Below are positions 1 to 10,289 of a stretch of 64,000 nucleotides of DNA, one piece after another (position 1 is the stretch's first letter; every line of letters begins with the position of its first letter). A program made the translations under genes and the position numbers. Origin of the DNA: Elephas maximus indicus (Eukaryota; Chordata; Mammalia; Proboscidea; Elephantidae); the NCBI RefSeq assembly GCF_024166365.1, contig NC_064825.1, forward strand, positions 106,220,480-106,284,479. The letters run 5' to 3'. The notes under the pieces were generated by a model that worked only from the letters and a program-made list of their open reading frames with translations, ran no database searches and was not told the DNA's origin.

Positions 1-446
1 CATAAGACAATTCATTAAATATATTTATATGTTATAATAAATTATTTTACAAATATTATGTCAGCAAAATCATATTTCATAGGCAAACCCCCACAAAACC
101 ATACACCGAGGTAGGTAAGCTTTGGTTTTCAACTGGGCATAGTCCCATATGATGGAGAGAGAATAATTTTGATAAGCATTAACTCTTCTGATAGCCATTT
201 GGCTGGGCTCCCTATTTCACTGCAATTAGAAATGTTTTCAACATTCTTATTTTCTCATCAATATCTTTATTTTCAACTGTGTTCTTGATCACTGGTGATT
301 GAATATTTTCTAATATTCCTTTGGTGACATAAAAAAATAAATTACTAGGAGAAATTTTTTTTTTTTTTTAATCAAACACCCTTATTTGAACATGACCTTT
401 CAAGATATTGATCTGAATGTTGGCATAATTTCATATGAGTATGTCA

Positions 447-633
447 CCAAAAAAAAAAAAAAAAATCAAACCTATTGCCATTGAGTCGATTCTGACTCAT
501 AGAAACCCTATAGGACAGAGGAGAACTGCTCCAATGGGTTTCCAAGGAGCGGCTTGTGGATTTGGACTGCAAATCTCTTTGGTTTGCAGCTGTAGCACTC
601 TTTGGCTCTTAACCACTGCACCGCCAGGGCCCT
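447..633 (-). mobile_element. AfroSINE, antisense
   Basis: The poly-A tail appears here as the A run at 448-464. It is followed by the complement of the family's 'gagtcgattctgactcat' tail, the 'aaaccctataggacag' box and the tRNA-like head ending near 'accactgcaccgccagggccc'. The matching copy lies in the other arm at 34866-35035, so it inserted before the duplication. Confidence 0.88.
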
Positions 634-1244
634 AAGTATGTCAGCAGGCTCTAAAATGTGTTTCCTAAGAGAATATGCACACTCATTAGTATTTTAAAGG
701 AGACTTGTCTGGATGGCATCCCTGAGTGGTAACAAAAATCCTGCATTTAGTGACAAAATGAACCCGTTTTCTAGTTCAAGCTCTAACAGGACAGGAGCAA
801 ATCATGCCTTGACCCTCGGTAGCACTTTTCTCTACTTATTGTTTTGTATTATGAGTTCCACAAACAAAAATAGTTGTTAGAAATATAAATGCAACTGACT
901 GAAATCATGTGGAGTGCTTGAATTCATTAGAAAAATACTGCCCTTTGATTATAGTGCCAAAAATCCCCAGAAATTCAAGACATCTAAGAAAAATAGCGAC
1001 ATGGCAATTAGAAGTAATGAGATAGGATTTTCCAGAATTATTTTTTCTTAAAAAATATCTTTCCTTTCATTTTGCAGCCTCAAGTGCAATGAAATGTTTG
1101 ATAGGCCCTGAGGGTAGAAGGTGTGGCAAAAATGCCTGAGCTCCTGGACTTGGTTTGTTGCTGGAAAGCTGGACATACACTGGTGGCAAGTACTTGAGAG
1201 AAACTGGGTGAAATATAAGATTGAGTATATGGCAGAGGAATCAA

Positions 1245-1375
1245 AAGCATGGCTTCTGGATCCAGACGGCCTGGGTTTGAATCTCAGCTCCTCTACTAAT
1301 ATCCATATGACATTGGTTAAGCTATTTAACCCCTCAGTGCTTCAATTTCCTTTGGTCTAAACTATATAACATAAT
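1245..1375 (+). repeat. MIR SINE fragment
   Basis: This resembles the mammalian MIR core in order: 'ctggatccagacggcctggg', a 'gaatctcagctc' block, then a 'ttaagctatttaacc' block and 'cttcaatttcctttgg'. The other arm carries the same fragment in inverted orientation at 34140-34262. Confidence 0.75.
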
Positions 1376-1446
1376 AATACTTAATGCCATTATATTGTTT
1401 ATAAATAAAAATAACTGCACTCAATAAACATTAACTGTTAGTATCA

Positions 1447-1620
1447 GGAGCCCTGGTGGCATTGTGGTTAAGAGCTTGGCTGCTAAGCAAAAGTCTGGCA
1501 GTTCAAACCTACCAGGTTCTCCTTGGACACACTGTGCGGTAGTTCTACTCTGTCATATAGGGTCACCAGGACTTGTAATCGACTCCACAGCCACTGTTTG
1601 TTTGTTTGTTTTAACTGTAT
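1447..1620 (+). mobile_element. AfroSINE, private to the left arm
   Basis: Head 'ggagccctggtggcattgtg', the B-box-like 'cagttcaaacctaccagg' and the 'tctactctgtcatatagg' box are all present, ending in a (gttt)n tail. The aligned site in the opposite arm (near 33905) lacks it, so it inserted after the duplication. Confidence 0.85.
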
Positions 1621-1629
1621 TATCAAGCA

Positions 1630-1795
1630 CTTTTCTGAGAACAGTTAACGTACTGAGCTACTAAACGAAAGGTTAGAGATTTGAGTTCATCCAGAGGCAC
1701 TTCAGAAAAAAGGCCTGGTGACCTACTTCTGAAAAATCAGCCACTGAGAACCCTGTGGAGCACAGTTACACTCTCCCACACAGGAGGTTACTGGT
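1630..1795 (+). mobile_element. Older, longer AfroSINE variant
   Basis: A 'gttaacgtactgagctacta' head is followed by the extra module typical of the longer variant, 'ctacttctgaaaaatcagcc', and 'gagaaccctgtggagcacag'. The copy is diverged and lacks a clean tail. Its inverted partner is at 33735-33905, so it predates the duplication. Confidence 0.75.
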
Positions 1796-2789
1796 TATTT
1801 AGCGCTGCATTCCCCGTGCCCTCCAGCTATGACTTTTTTTAAATTGAAATAAAATATTTGCACTGCCAATCAAAAAAGGGTCAAAATAGAGTTTTCTGTA
1901 GTTTGTCATCTTAAATACTCATTAAGATACGTATTTCCTAATCTTTATTTAGATTTAAAAAATCTACTGTCTTCATTTATGACTTTAATTTATTCCTTGA
2001 GAATCCTATACTAACATATTATAAGCTTGAAAAACAACTGATTTCAATCTTCAGAACGTATTTTCCTTCTCTGTACACTTGATTTCCTCTCTTTTCCACA
2101 CGAATGCTTTTTTCTGTGCTCTGGTGTTGAGACTTGTCCATCAGTATCATGTCTCAGCCCATTGCTACATCCACAATTTGAAACTGCATGCCAGTTAAAG
2201 CAGCAGGAACTTCGTTTTTTTTTTTTTTTTCCTCTGTATCTGTAAAAGGTAACTGGGAACATTATACAAATTCTACTTTGTGTTATACCAACTTTAGTGT
2301 CTTAGTTCCTTTTTATGGCTTATTTGTAATAGGCAAAACATACAAAAAGTCAAGGACAGAGCTGTATCAGAACCCAGACTGCCCTATTCTATGATGTTCC
2401 AAAGATATTCCCATAAACAGCCTCCCAGAAGAAGAAAATTGGTTGCTCTTGAGAAACACACACAAATGTCCCTTCACGTCCTTTATTTATTTATTTATTT
2501 CCAGGTTATAAATATCTTTGGATTCCCTAGCCTATGAACTAGTTTTATTAAGAAGAAAAAAATAAAAAAAAAAAATTCTTTGCTACTTCCAACCTAAGTA
2601 TTTCCTATTTTCCGTGGAATAGTTGAACTTAGATTCCCTATGCTTCCTATGGTCACTGATGGAAAATATGGGCAGAATATGAATTGTAAATTAAGAATGG
2701 AGATTCTTATTTTGATTTAGCAATACCCTGAAGATTACCCACCAGCCTTACCCAAATCTTAACATGGAAGAGGTCAGGTTCCATGAGGG

Positions 2790-3307
2790 CTTTATGGATT
2801 GAGTTATGTCCCCCCCCAAAAATGTGTGTCAACTTGGCTAGTCCATGATTTCCAGCATTGTGTGATTGTCCACCATTTTGTTATCTAAAGTGATTGTCCT
2901 ATGTGTTGTAAATTCTATTTCTATGATGTTAGTGAAGTTGGGTTAGAAGTAGTTAAAGAGGCAGTACTCAATCTACAAGATTAGGTTGTGTTTTAAGTCA
3001 ATCTCTTTTGAGATACAAAAGAGAAAAGCAAGCAGAGAGACATGGTGACCTCACACCACAAAGAAAGCAGAGTCAGGAGCTCATGCCCTTTGGACCTAGG
3101 GTCCCTACGATAAAAAGCTCCTAGATCAGTGGAAGATTGATGACAAGGACCTTTCCCCAGAGGCTACAGAGAGAGAAGGATTTCCCCTGGAGCTAGCACC
3201 CTGAATTTGAACTTCTAGTCTCCCAGACTGTGAAAGAATACATTTCTCTTTATCAATGCCATCCACTTGTGGTACTTCTGTTATAGCAGCACTAGATAGC
3301 TAAGATA
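2790..3307 (+). mobile_element. Solo LTR fossil, ERVL-MaLR-like
   Basis: It begins near 'tatggattgagttatgtccc' and ends with the block 'ttatagcagcactagatagc' before 'taagata'. This layout resembles MST/MLT1 LTRs, and a shorter relative with clear ends lies at 14714-14978. The opposite arm has an uninterrupted empty site here, so the insertion is younger than the inverted duplication. No internal retroviral sequence accompanies it. Confidence 0.7.
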
Positions 3308-3992
3308 AGCTCATACATCCTTCTTTAGATCTCTAATGCCATAAATGGTGCCTTGTAGAGAGGGCATGTTCATTGAACTGAGAAGCAGATATGCAATCTA
3401 TCCTTTAGTGAGAGAGACATAAAAAGTGCATGAAAAAGGTAGAAAAGTTAATAAATTTATACATGCACAGAATAATATCCAGGAGGGGGAATAGAAAAAC
3501 AGAAAGTGGAAAAACAATTCTTTTTTTGTAGAAAATAGTTTTTGTATAAACTAATTAAAATTATATAAAGTAGAAGCAAATATTTGTGACAATTAAAACA
3601 CATAAGTATATTCTGTGAATACCCACAAAAGTGGGAAAAGTATAAATAGAGAATATTCTTCCTTCTCTGGGTGTTAGTGAGATAGCCAATGAAAGGATTA
3701 CTTATTCTCTTTTTCACAAATCAAGTCTTCGGGATAGTAGAGTCATCAATCTTCCAAATGTGGGATCTAGGCAGAAAATGAAGCCAAAAGATGTCTGAAT
3801 TCTGAGAACTGGAAAGGAAGGAGATTGCATTTCATGGAAGTCAGCACCATCTCCAGAACTGGTTGTGAAAAAATATGAACAGGCTAGTGATAGGATAAGG
3901 GAAAATTTGTTATCACTTTTTGCTACTCAGTTATTAGTTATAAAAACAGAGGGCTTCTATACATCATAAAATAAAGTCAGAAGTTTAGAGTA

Positions 3993-4110
3993 AGGCATAT
4001 AAGGGTTTAAATGTCAGTTCTACCAATTAACAGCTTCATGATCTGGTAGAGTTTTCTTAACCCCGTTTTTATGATGTGGAAACTGAGAACCAGGAAATAA
4101 AATAATCTCT
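3993..4110 (+). repeat. Weak MIR-like fragment in OR upstream region
   Basis: The order 'gggtttaaatgtcagttcta', 'cttcatgatctgg', 'ttcttaacccc' and 'atgtggaaactgagaac' resembles the MIR core and tail. It is diverged. It lies between the inverted-repeat arm and the OR5J-like gene, in what should be the upstream intron or UTR of that gene. Confidence 0.5.
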
Positions 4111-4253
4111 AGTTCCAAAAACTTGAGTCACTTTATAGGAATTATCTAGCGAACATATGGCCCCAAACTGAAGTTAGTTTATTTTCTTCATATGACTACA
4201 GGGCAAGCCTAAACACTTTGTGCAATTATGGATACAGGATCATGAAGGTGCCA

Positions 4254-4270
4254 TAATGTTTTTCATCTAA
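4254..4270 (+). promoter_or_regulatory. Candidate splice acceptor upstream of OR5J-like gene
   Basis: A pyrimidine-rich run ends in AG 48 bases before the chosen ATG. Odorant-receptor coding exons are typically preceded by non-coding 5' exons spliced just upstream of the ATG, and this is the best candidate here. No transcript evidence is available. Confidence 0.4.
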
Positions 4271-4318
4271 GTGATATCATCTTGTTCCACAACTAAAGAG
4301 CTACATAAACCTAAGTGC

Positions 4319-5245
4319 ATGGCAGGTTGGAATCATACAGGTGTAAAGGAGTTCCTTCTGGTAGGATTAACAGAAAATCCACATTTGCAGCTCCCTCTCT
4401 TTTTGCTTTTTGCCCTCATTTATTGCATCACTCTGGTAGGCAACTGGGGGATGATTGTTCTGATTAGGTTAAGTGTTCGACTTCATACTCCAATGTACTT
4501 CTTCCTTAGCAACCTGTCTTTTTGTGACATCTGCTACTCTACTGTCTTAGCTCCTAAGATGCTGGTAAATTTCTTATCAGAACATAAGTCCAGCACATTT
4601 TCTGGCTGTGTACTACAGAGTTTCTTTTTTGCGGTATATGTGACTACAGAGGGCATCCTCCTGTCTATGATGGCTTATGACCGCTATGTGGCAATAGCTA
4701 ATCCCTTGTTGTATACAGTCATCATGACTCAAAGGGTTAGTATTCAGATGGTCCTTGTGTCTTACTTAGGTGGATTCATTAATTCCTTGACACATACAAT
4801 AGGCTTGCTTAAACTAGACTTCTGTGGTCCTAACATTGTGAACCATTATTTCTGTGATATTCCTCCTCTTTTGAGACTCTCTTGCTCTGATTTCCATACC
4901 AATGAGATGCTGCTTTTGATCTTCTCTGGGGTTATTGCAATGTTCACTTTCATTGTCATTATGGTCTCTTATGTCCGCATCATCATTGCCATCCAGAGAA
5001 TTCGCTCAGCTGAAGGAAGGCACAAGGCCTTCTCCACATGTGCCTCGCACCTGACTGCTGTGACCTTATTCTATGGGTCTGTGACTTTTAGTTACATCCA
5101 GCCAAGCTCCCAATATTCACTGGAGCAGGAGAAGGTCTCTGCTGTGTTTTATACATTGATGATTCCCATGCTAAACCCGCTGATTTACAGCCTCAGGAAT
5201 AAGGATGTGAAAGATGCTGCAAAAGGTCAATGTTGTGGAAGATAA
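4319..5245 (+). CDS. Odorant receptor, OR5J-like, intact
   Basis: A single-exon class II odorant receptor of 308 residues, a seven-helix GPCR expected in olfactory cilia and coupled to Golf. Visible motifs are: the N-glycosylation site N5-H-T; GN at 41-42 (helix 1); LHTPMYFFL at 55-63; [10 protein letters not shown] at 118-127, where the usual C is A; C97 and C179 for the conserved loop disulphide, with C169 and C189; SY at 217-218; KAFSTCASH at 236-244; and PMLNPLIY at 283-290. I chose the ATG at 4319 (MAGWNHT), because the frame upstream opens only at a GTG. It shares '[12 protein letters not shown]' and 'NE.LLLIF.GVIAM' with the pseudogene at 22217 and with human OR5J2. The tail after residue 302 (KGQCCGR) differs from the family and suggests a small late frame change. 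The ligand is unknown. Confidence 0.9.
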   Translation: MAGWNHTGVKEFLLVGLTENPHLQLPLFLLFALIYCITLVGNWGMIVLIRLSVRLHTPMYFFLSNLSFCDICYSTVLAPKMLVNFLSEHKSSTFSGCVLQSFFFAVYVTTEGILLSMMAYDRYVAIANPLLYTVIMTQRVSIQMVLVSYLGGFINSLTHTIGLLKLDFCGPNIVNHYFCDIPPLLRLSCSDFHTNEMLLLIFSGVIAMFTFIVIMVSYVRIIIAIQRIRSAEGRHKAFSTCASHLTAVTLFYGSVTFSYIQPSSQYSLEQEKVSAVFYTLMIPMLNPLIYSLRNKDVKDAAKGQCCGR

Positions 5246-5514
5246 ACCCCACTGGGCTGAATCCTGTGCATGTCTTTGCTAACCTGACATTAACCAGCAA
5301 AGAGATAGGAGCCTTTAAAGTTGTTTCATAGATAAAATCACAAGAAAAATACGATCAAAATATTCTCATGCCATTTGAGGAGGGAGTGTTGAATATGACA
5401 TGAAGATTAAAAATTATTTTAATTCTCCTTTCATGGTTTTGGTGATTATTTAATTTCCTCAAAAACTGTTAAATCTTTTTTTTTTTCCCCTAACAAACTT
5501 CCTGTGCTAAACTC

Positions 5515-6215
5515 TGAAAGATCTCACCATGGATTCAAAAGAATCAGTCATTGCTGAGGTCTTAAAAGCTTATAAGTGGCCATCTGAGATACACCTACTG
5601 GTCCCGTCCAGACAAGAGCAAAGGAGAATGAAGAAAGTCGAAGACACAAGGAAAATATTAATCTAAAGGACTAATGGACCATAAGTTCCACAGCCTCCAT
5701 CAGCCTGAGCCCAGGAGAACTATATAGTACCTGGCTATCATCATGAACTGCTCTGACAGGGCTCACAGTAGAGGGTCCCAGACAGAGCAGTAGAAAATGT
5801 AGAACAAAATTCAAATACACAAAGTAAAAGACCAGACTTATTGTTCTGTCAGAGACTGAAAGAACCCTCAAGAGTATGGCCCCTGGCACCCTTTTAACTT
5901 AGAAACTGAAGTCACTCCCAAAGTTCATCCTTCAGCCAAAGATTAGACAGGTTTTTTTTATGAAACAATAACACACTTGAGGAGCGTGTTTCTTAATTCA
6001 AACATTTATGAGACCAAAAGGGCAACACCTGCCCCAAAATAATGAGAAGAAGGCTGGAAGGACAGGAAACATACATGTATGGAAATGGTGAATTGGGATG
6101 TGGAAGGGGAGGGTGTTAACATATCAAGGGGACTGCAACCAATGTCACAAAACAAGTTGTGTATAAATTGTTGAATGAGAAACTAAATTTTGTCTGTATA
6201 GTCTCACCTATAAAA
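5515..6215 (+). mobile_element. L1 3' UTR, 5'-truncated
   Basis: This is sense-strand 3' UTR of the afrotherian L1 seen elsewhere in the window. Blocks such as 'gcaaaggagaatgaagaaag', 'ccacagcctccatcagcctg', 'gctctgacagggctcac' and 'ccttcagccaaagattagac' are reverse-complement matches to 26600-27300 and 43600-44290. No ORF2 is attached, as expected of a 5'-truncated insertion downstream of the OR gene. Confidence 0.8.
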
Positions 6216-7134
6216 TTTGAAATATTCCCTTAGTCCCATTCTCTAAGATCACTCACACAAATTGATTTTATTCTAAAAATGTCACCATTCAGGCAAAAAT
6301 ATATCTTTCATTTTTATTTCATAGTATCCTATAAAAAATGGCTATAGAAAACAACTCTTATTATTTATAATTTATTTATTCAATGCACTTCTATTGAGTA
6401 CCTTTATTGTGCCAGTTACTCTGTGTGATCTAAATCTAGAGAGATTTAAACTATGGATCAAAAGCTGTTAGAGGAAGAGGGGGGCATGGGAAATGGGGAT
6501 GACTGTTTAAAAACATGAAAATACAGGAGTCATGTCTACTATGAAATGTTTAAACAAAAGTGGTAGAAAATGATGAGTCATTTAGAGGCACGTGTGTGAA
6601 GGCCTTCGGATGCCAGGATAACATGCTTTAAAACTCTTTCAGTGCATAGTAAGTGAAGCCCTAAGTGAGAGATACATAGAATTCTTCGGAAAAATTCTCA
6701 TGATGACACTGTTATCAACATATTGGAAGGTTAGAAGTATTTGGGAAAATTACTCGGAAACATTAAAAAAAAAATTACTCTGAGAAAGATAAGTATTACG
6801 GGTGATCAATACACAGAAGGCAAGTGATTTAAGACAGAGCTCATGAAAATCGTCAACAGCACTTGAAAAATAATTAGATTTTTATTTTTGAGAAAAAGAA
6901 TATATAATGGATGGAAGACTTTGAAACTGTGTAACTAGGAAGATAAACTGGCTAAGGAGGAAAAAAAGATGAGGTGTTTTATATATATACACATATAAAA
7001 ATATATATATACATATATATAAAATGTTACATATTATAAATATAATATACATATAAATATATGTATGTATATATACACATATATGTATGACATTAGAATT
7101 CCTGAAGAGCTTTCTGAAAAGTGGGTATAGCCAA
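6216..7134. other. Gene-free AT-rich stretch with AT microsatellite
   Basis: No gene is visible. The part at 6365-6425 resembles the 3' end of an L2/MIR-type repeat ('tattgagtacc...gtgccag'). The part at 6980-7090 is a TA/ATAC-rich low-complexity tract. Confidence 0.5.
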
Positions 7135-7565
7135 GAACTAAGATTTCCCAGAGTGATCAAGAAACAACAAAAAAGACAGAACTGGAGACAAGAGAGCAAG
7201 GAGAGATGTAGCAGGAGATGCTGCCAGAAAGGAAAAGGGAGCCAGATTGCATGGGATATATAGTCTAGAGACTTTGGACCTGAATGAGAGGAAAGGCAAA
7301 GAGTCATCAGGCAGAGGAGTGACATGATCCAACTTACACATTAAAAAGTTCACTCGGGCTGCTGTGTTGATAATAGATAGACCAAGAAGGGCAAGAGTGA
7401 AAGACAGAAGCCCAGCCAGGAGGCTGCACAATAATTCAATTAAGAGATGATGGCATGTTAGGCCAGATCTATCATAATGAAAGTAGTGAGAAATACAGGT
7501 GCAAAATATATTTTGATGGTAGGCCTGGCAGGATGGTAGAGGAAATAGAGGAATCAAAGAGGATA
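7135..7565 (+). repeat. Old mammalian interspersed repeat, family not named
   Basis: Blocks such as 'ggcagaggagtgacatgatc', 'cactcgggctgctgtgttga' and 'gaggaatcaaagaggat' match a repeat familiar from many mammalian genomes. An upstream-overlapping part of the same family lies at 41650-42440. I recognise the text but cannot name the family with confidence. Confidence 0.5.
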
Positions 7566-9830
7566 CAAAAGTTTTTTTTGTTGTCGTTGTTAATAGACAG
7601 CAGACAAAAGATAACACAATTTGAAATCTCAAAAATGTGTATTGTTTTCAAGCACATTCATAATATTTACAAAGATGACCATATGATGGGACAAAAACAA
7701 GTCTTAATGCACATCAAAGGAGAGTGTATACTAGTTCTGTAAGTGCAGAAAAGCTGCTTAAATTTACTAAGAAGTTTTTTCACTTGTAAAGGGATAATAA
7801 TTATACCTTCTTCAGAGTTCTATTAGATAGATAAACAGAGAGAGAGAGAGTTTAATGTGTTTTTAGTCTCTGTTAAGACCTGAAATTTTACAAGCTCAAA
7901 ATATTATGAAAATAATGCCTAAAGGATCAAGGATCTAAGACATTTTAATTACAAGAATAAAAAATTCAAGATAAGTATAAGTGATACAGCACACTGGACA
8001 GGGTTTGCCAGTTATTGTGAGAAGATGAAACCATTACCTTATATTAATTCTCAAACTTTGGGCAAGCATGAACATTATATTAGAAAATAAAGCTATAACA
8101 TTATTGTATGTAAATAAATATATGTATACAATTGTGTATATATTGGTATGTATATATGTACAGAAAGAGATAAAGCAAATGCAGAAATTGCGATTGGTGT
8201 TTATAGGTAAAGGGTACCTGGGTGACCACTGTAGTGTGACAAATTTGTATTGTCTTTTAATCTGTAATATGTTTGATTTTTTTTTTTTCAAAATAAAGAG
8301 TTATGAAAATGATAAAGTCCTTATAAAAGAAACACTTTTATTTCTGAATGTGATGGAGTTAGCTCGTGGTCAAGACAACATTTCTGCAAAAATAACAGGA
8401 AAAGCAGGATAAGATAAAGAAAGAATCTAGTGAAAAAAGTGAATCACTGCTAAGTCAAAGAAAACTGGAGTGACTGCAAATTCAGAAAGATTCACCTTGG
8501 GGAGGGTAGATGAGTCATTGCGCTGACTCAGGCACACCTGAAAATCTAGGTTTGACATGCATGGAGGACCCTGTGGGGTTCAGAGTAACTAGTAGCGTTC
8601 CTACCAGATATTCGGCAATCTCATCGCATATGGTTGTATGTTTCCTCAGGACATTAACCAAACTCTGGGCCTTGAGACCAAATAAATAAATAGGAAAAAA
8701 AAAAAAAAGAAGAAATGGATGGATGGGTGGATGGATGGATGAATAGACAGATGTACAGATGGATGGATAAATAGATAGTCACAAGTGGAGAAATATTTAA
8801 AAGCAGAGAGGAAATTTTAATGGTGTCCTAAACCATGCAAATATTAAGTATTGTGACCTACCAAATGAAGGGTTCCCCAATTCTAGACTTTTGCTCAGAG
8901 ACTATTCTGGGGGGAAGGAGAAGCTTGAGGAGCCCTAGGCAGTTACGTTTTCTGGAAAGACGAACTGGATTAAAAAGGAGGATAAACACAGCACTTTTCC
9001 TCACAGGGAATTTCTGAGTTTGGAGTTTGGGGTTGGGGTTGTAAGAAATTAGTCCTGGGCTATAAAGGCAGAGTGACATCACCTAGAGTCTTGCTGTTCT
9101 TACAAGACAAAATCCTACTAAAGGGAAAGTTATCAACAAATGTAATAAAGTCTTCGGCTCAAACATTTGCCAAATTTTGACCTTGCTGTAATCCAGGACA
9201 CTGAAGGACCACTTCCAAGGAGGAGACTGAGCTAGAAAGGAAAAGTGAAATTTTTCTCAGTCTTTAGGTTCTTGGTTAATAAAGTCTTATCAGAGGGAAA
9301 GGGCGTGTATCAAACATAGAACAGCTCTCTCATGATATTTGCTAGAGCATGAAGATACATGTGGCTGGAGGGTGAACTCACACCTCCAAAGAGTTGAAAC
9401 TGATTCTCCGCCAGTGTTTAAAGGATGGAGGGAGAGACACAGAGAGAAAAATACCAGGTTCTCAATTAAACCGTGGGAAGCCAATACCCCAGAAACAGTA
9501 ACAAGCCAGGAGAAAAATGTGTTGTAAGTCTAAACAATCAGATTCCAGCTTTATTAATAACTGAATTTTCATGATTAGCCCTCACTCTTTCTCACTACAG
9601 GGGAAAGTACATCCCTTCCCTGGTAAAAAGTAATGTCATTTTCAGTCTCTCTGATGCTTTAAGAGCCAGAATGTATGATCAAAAGTCAAAGGGCGCAATA
9701 TACAGAGACCTGCAAAAATTTACATGTTGGAGTTAGCAAAGGGCTTTATTTTTTTTAAAGAAAACAGAAAAAAGTTGGAAAATCTTGTGAGAAATATTTT
9801 AAGAGAGGATTAAATGAGTAAAAACAAAAT
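7566..9830. other. Gene-free stretch with GGAT microsatellite
   Basis: Contains a (GA)n patch near 7840-7850, a TATG-rich patch at 8100-8165 and a degenerate (GGAT)n array at 8714-8776. The part at 8830-9700 is less AT-rich than its surroundings and contains no convincing ORF. I see no gene and could not assign it to a repeat family. Confidence 0.4.
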
Positions 9831-9834
9831 CAGT

Positions 9835-10130
9835 CAACAAACAGCGCTGGGACAACTGTATCCCCACATGCTAAGAATGAGGATGGACTTTACCTCATGC
9901 CATATACAAAAAATACTCAAAATGAATCAATGGCATGAATATTAGAAAAAAAAAAAAAACATAAAATCCTTAGATGAAAACTTAAGGATATAGCTTCAAT
10001 TATGTGATCCTGCTGAGAAAAATAAACAGAAAATAAAATTTGCTAACATGAACGGACATACAGGATTAGAAAGAAAAAAAAACTTGTTTAAATTAATAGT
10101 AGTTAAAAGGTTACTACATGTTGACAAATA
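9835..10130 (+). mobile_element. Old L1 ORF2 fragment
   Basis: The 'aacagcgctgggacaactgt' block, followed by 'cctcatgccatatacaaaaa' and 'ctcaaaatgaatcaatggc', matches the conserved late part of L1 ORF2 in sense. It is degraded, with A-rich interruptions. Confidence 0.65.
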
Positions 10131-10289
10131 ACATTTTGTGGTTAATAGTTTTTGAAAAAAAAAAAATTTCCCCTTAGAATGGGAATAAAACTAGAGGCCT
10201 CCTATAAATACTTTTATTAAACATTTCTCTAAAATTTCTAAAACATGTAATATGTCAAGAAAAAAATATTCTATTTGAGAGTATAAAGT

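Larger units (their letters stand above)
1..3930. repeat. Left arm of inverted duplication 1
   Basis: Read as reverse complement, this stretch aligns almost continuously with 32160-35471. Position 1 pairs with about 35471 and position 3930 with about 32160. Matching landmarks include single-copy-looking sequence at 60-350 (pairs with 35130-35420), 2050-2390 (with 33240-33560) and 3660-3930 (with 32160-32450). Identity on short samples is roughly 80%, with many small indels. The arm contains shared insertions (AfroSINE at 447, MIR at 1245, old AfroSINE at 1630) and private ones (AfroSINE at 1447, LTR at 2790). It continues beyond the left edge of the window. Homology stops about 340 bases before the OR5J-like gene. 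Confidence 0.85.

Noticed and set aside
435-635. 66-residue plus-strand frame
   Set aside because: It lies across the poly-A tail and body of an antisense AfroSINE, so it is not a gene.
4271-4318. Upstream extension of the OR5J-like gene (16 residues)
   Set aside because: It would start at GTG and adds residues not seen in OR proteins. The ATG at 4319 gives the normal N-terminus and length.
6882-7632. Overlapping minus-strand frames of 147 and 164 residues
   Set aside because: They read through an AT microsatellite and the reverse of an old interspersed repeat. The hydrophobic composition comes from low complexity, and no conserved domain is visible.
8830-9700. Possible LTR or gene exon in a less AT-rich stretch
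   Set aside because: It has AATAAA-like sites and a TATA-like 'ctataaaggc', but no paired ends, target duplication or recognisable protein. Left unassigned.
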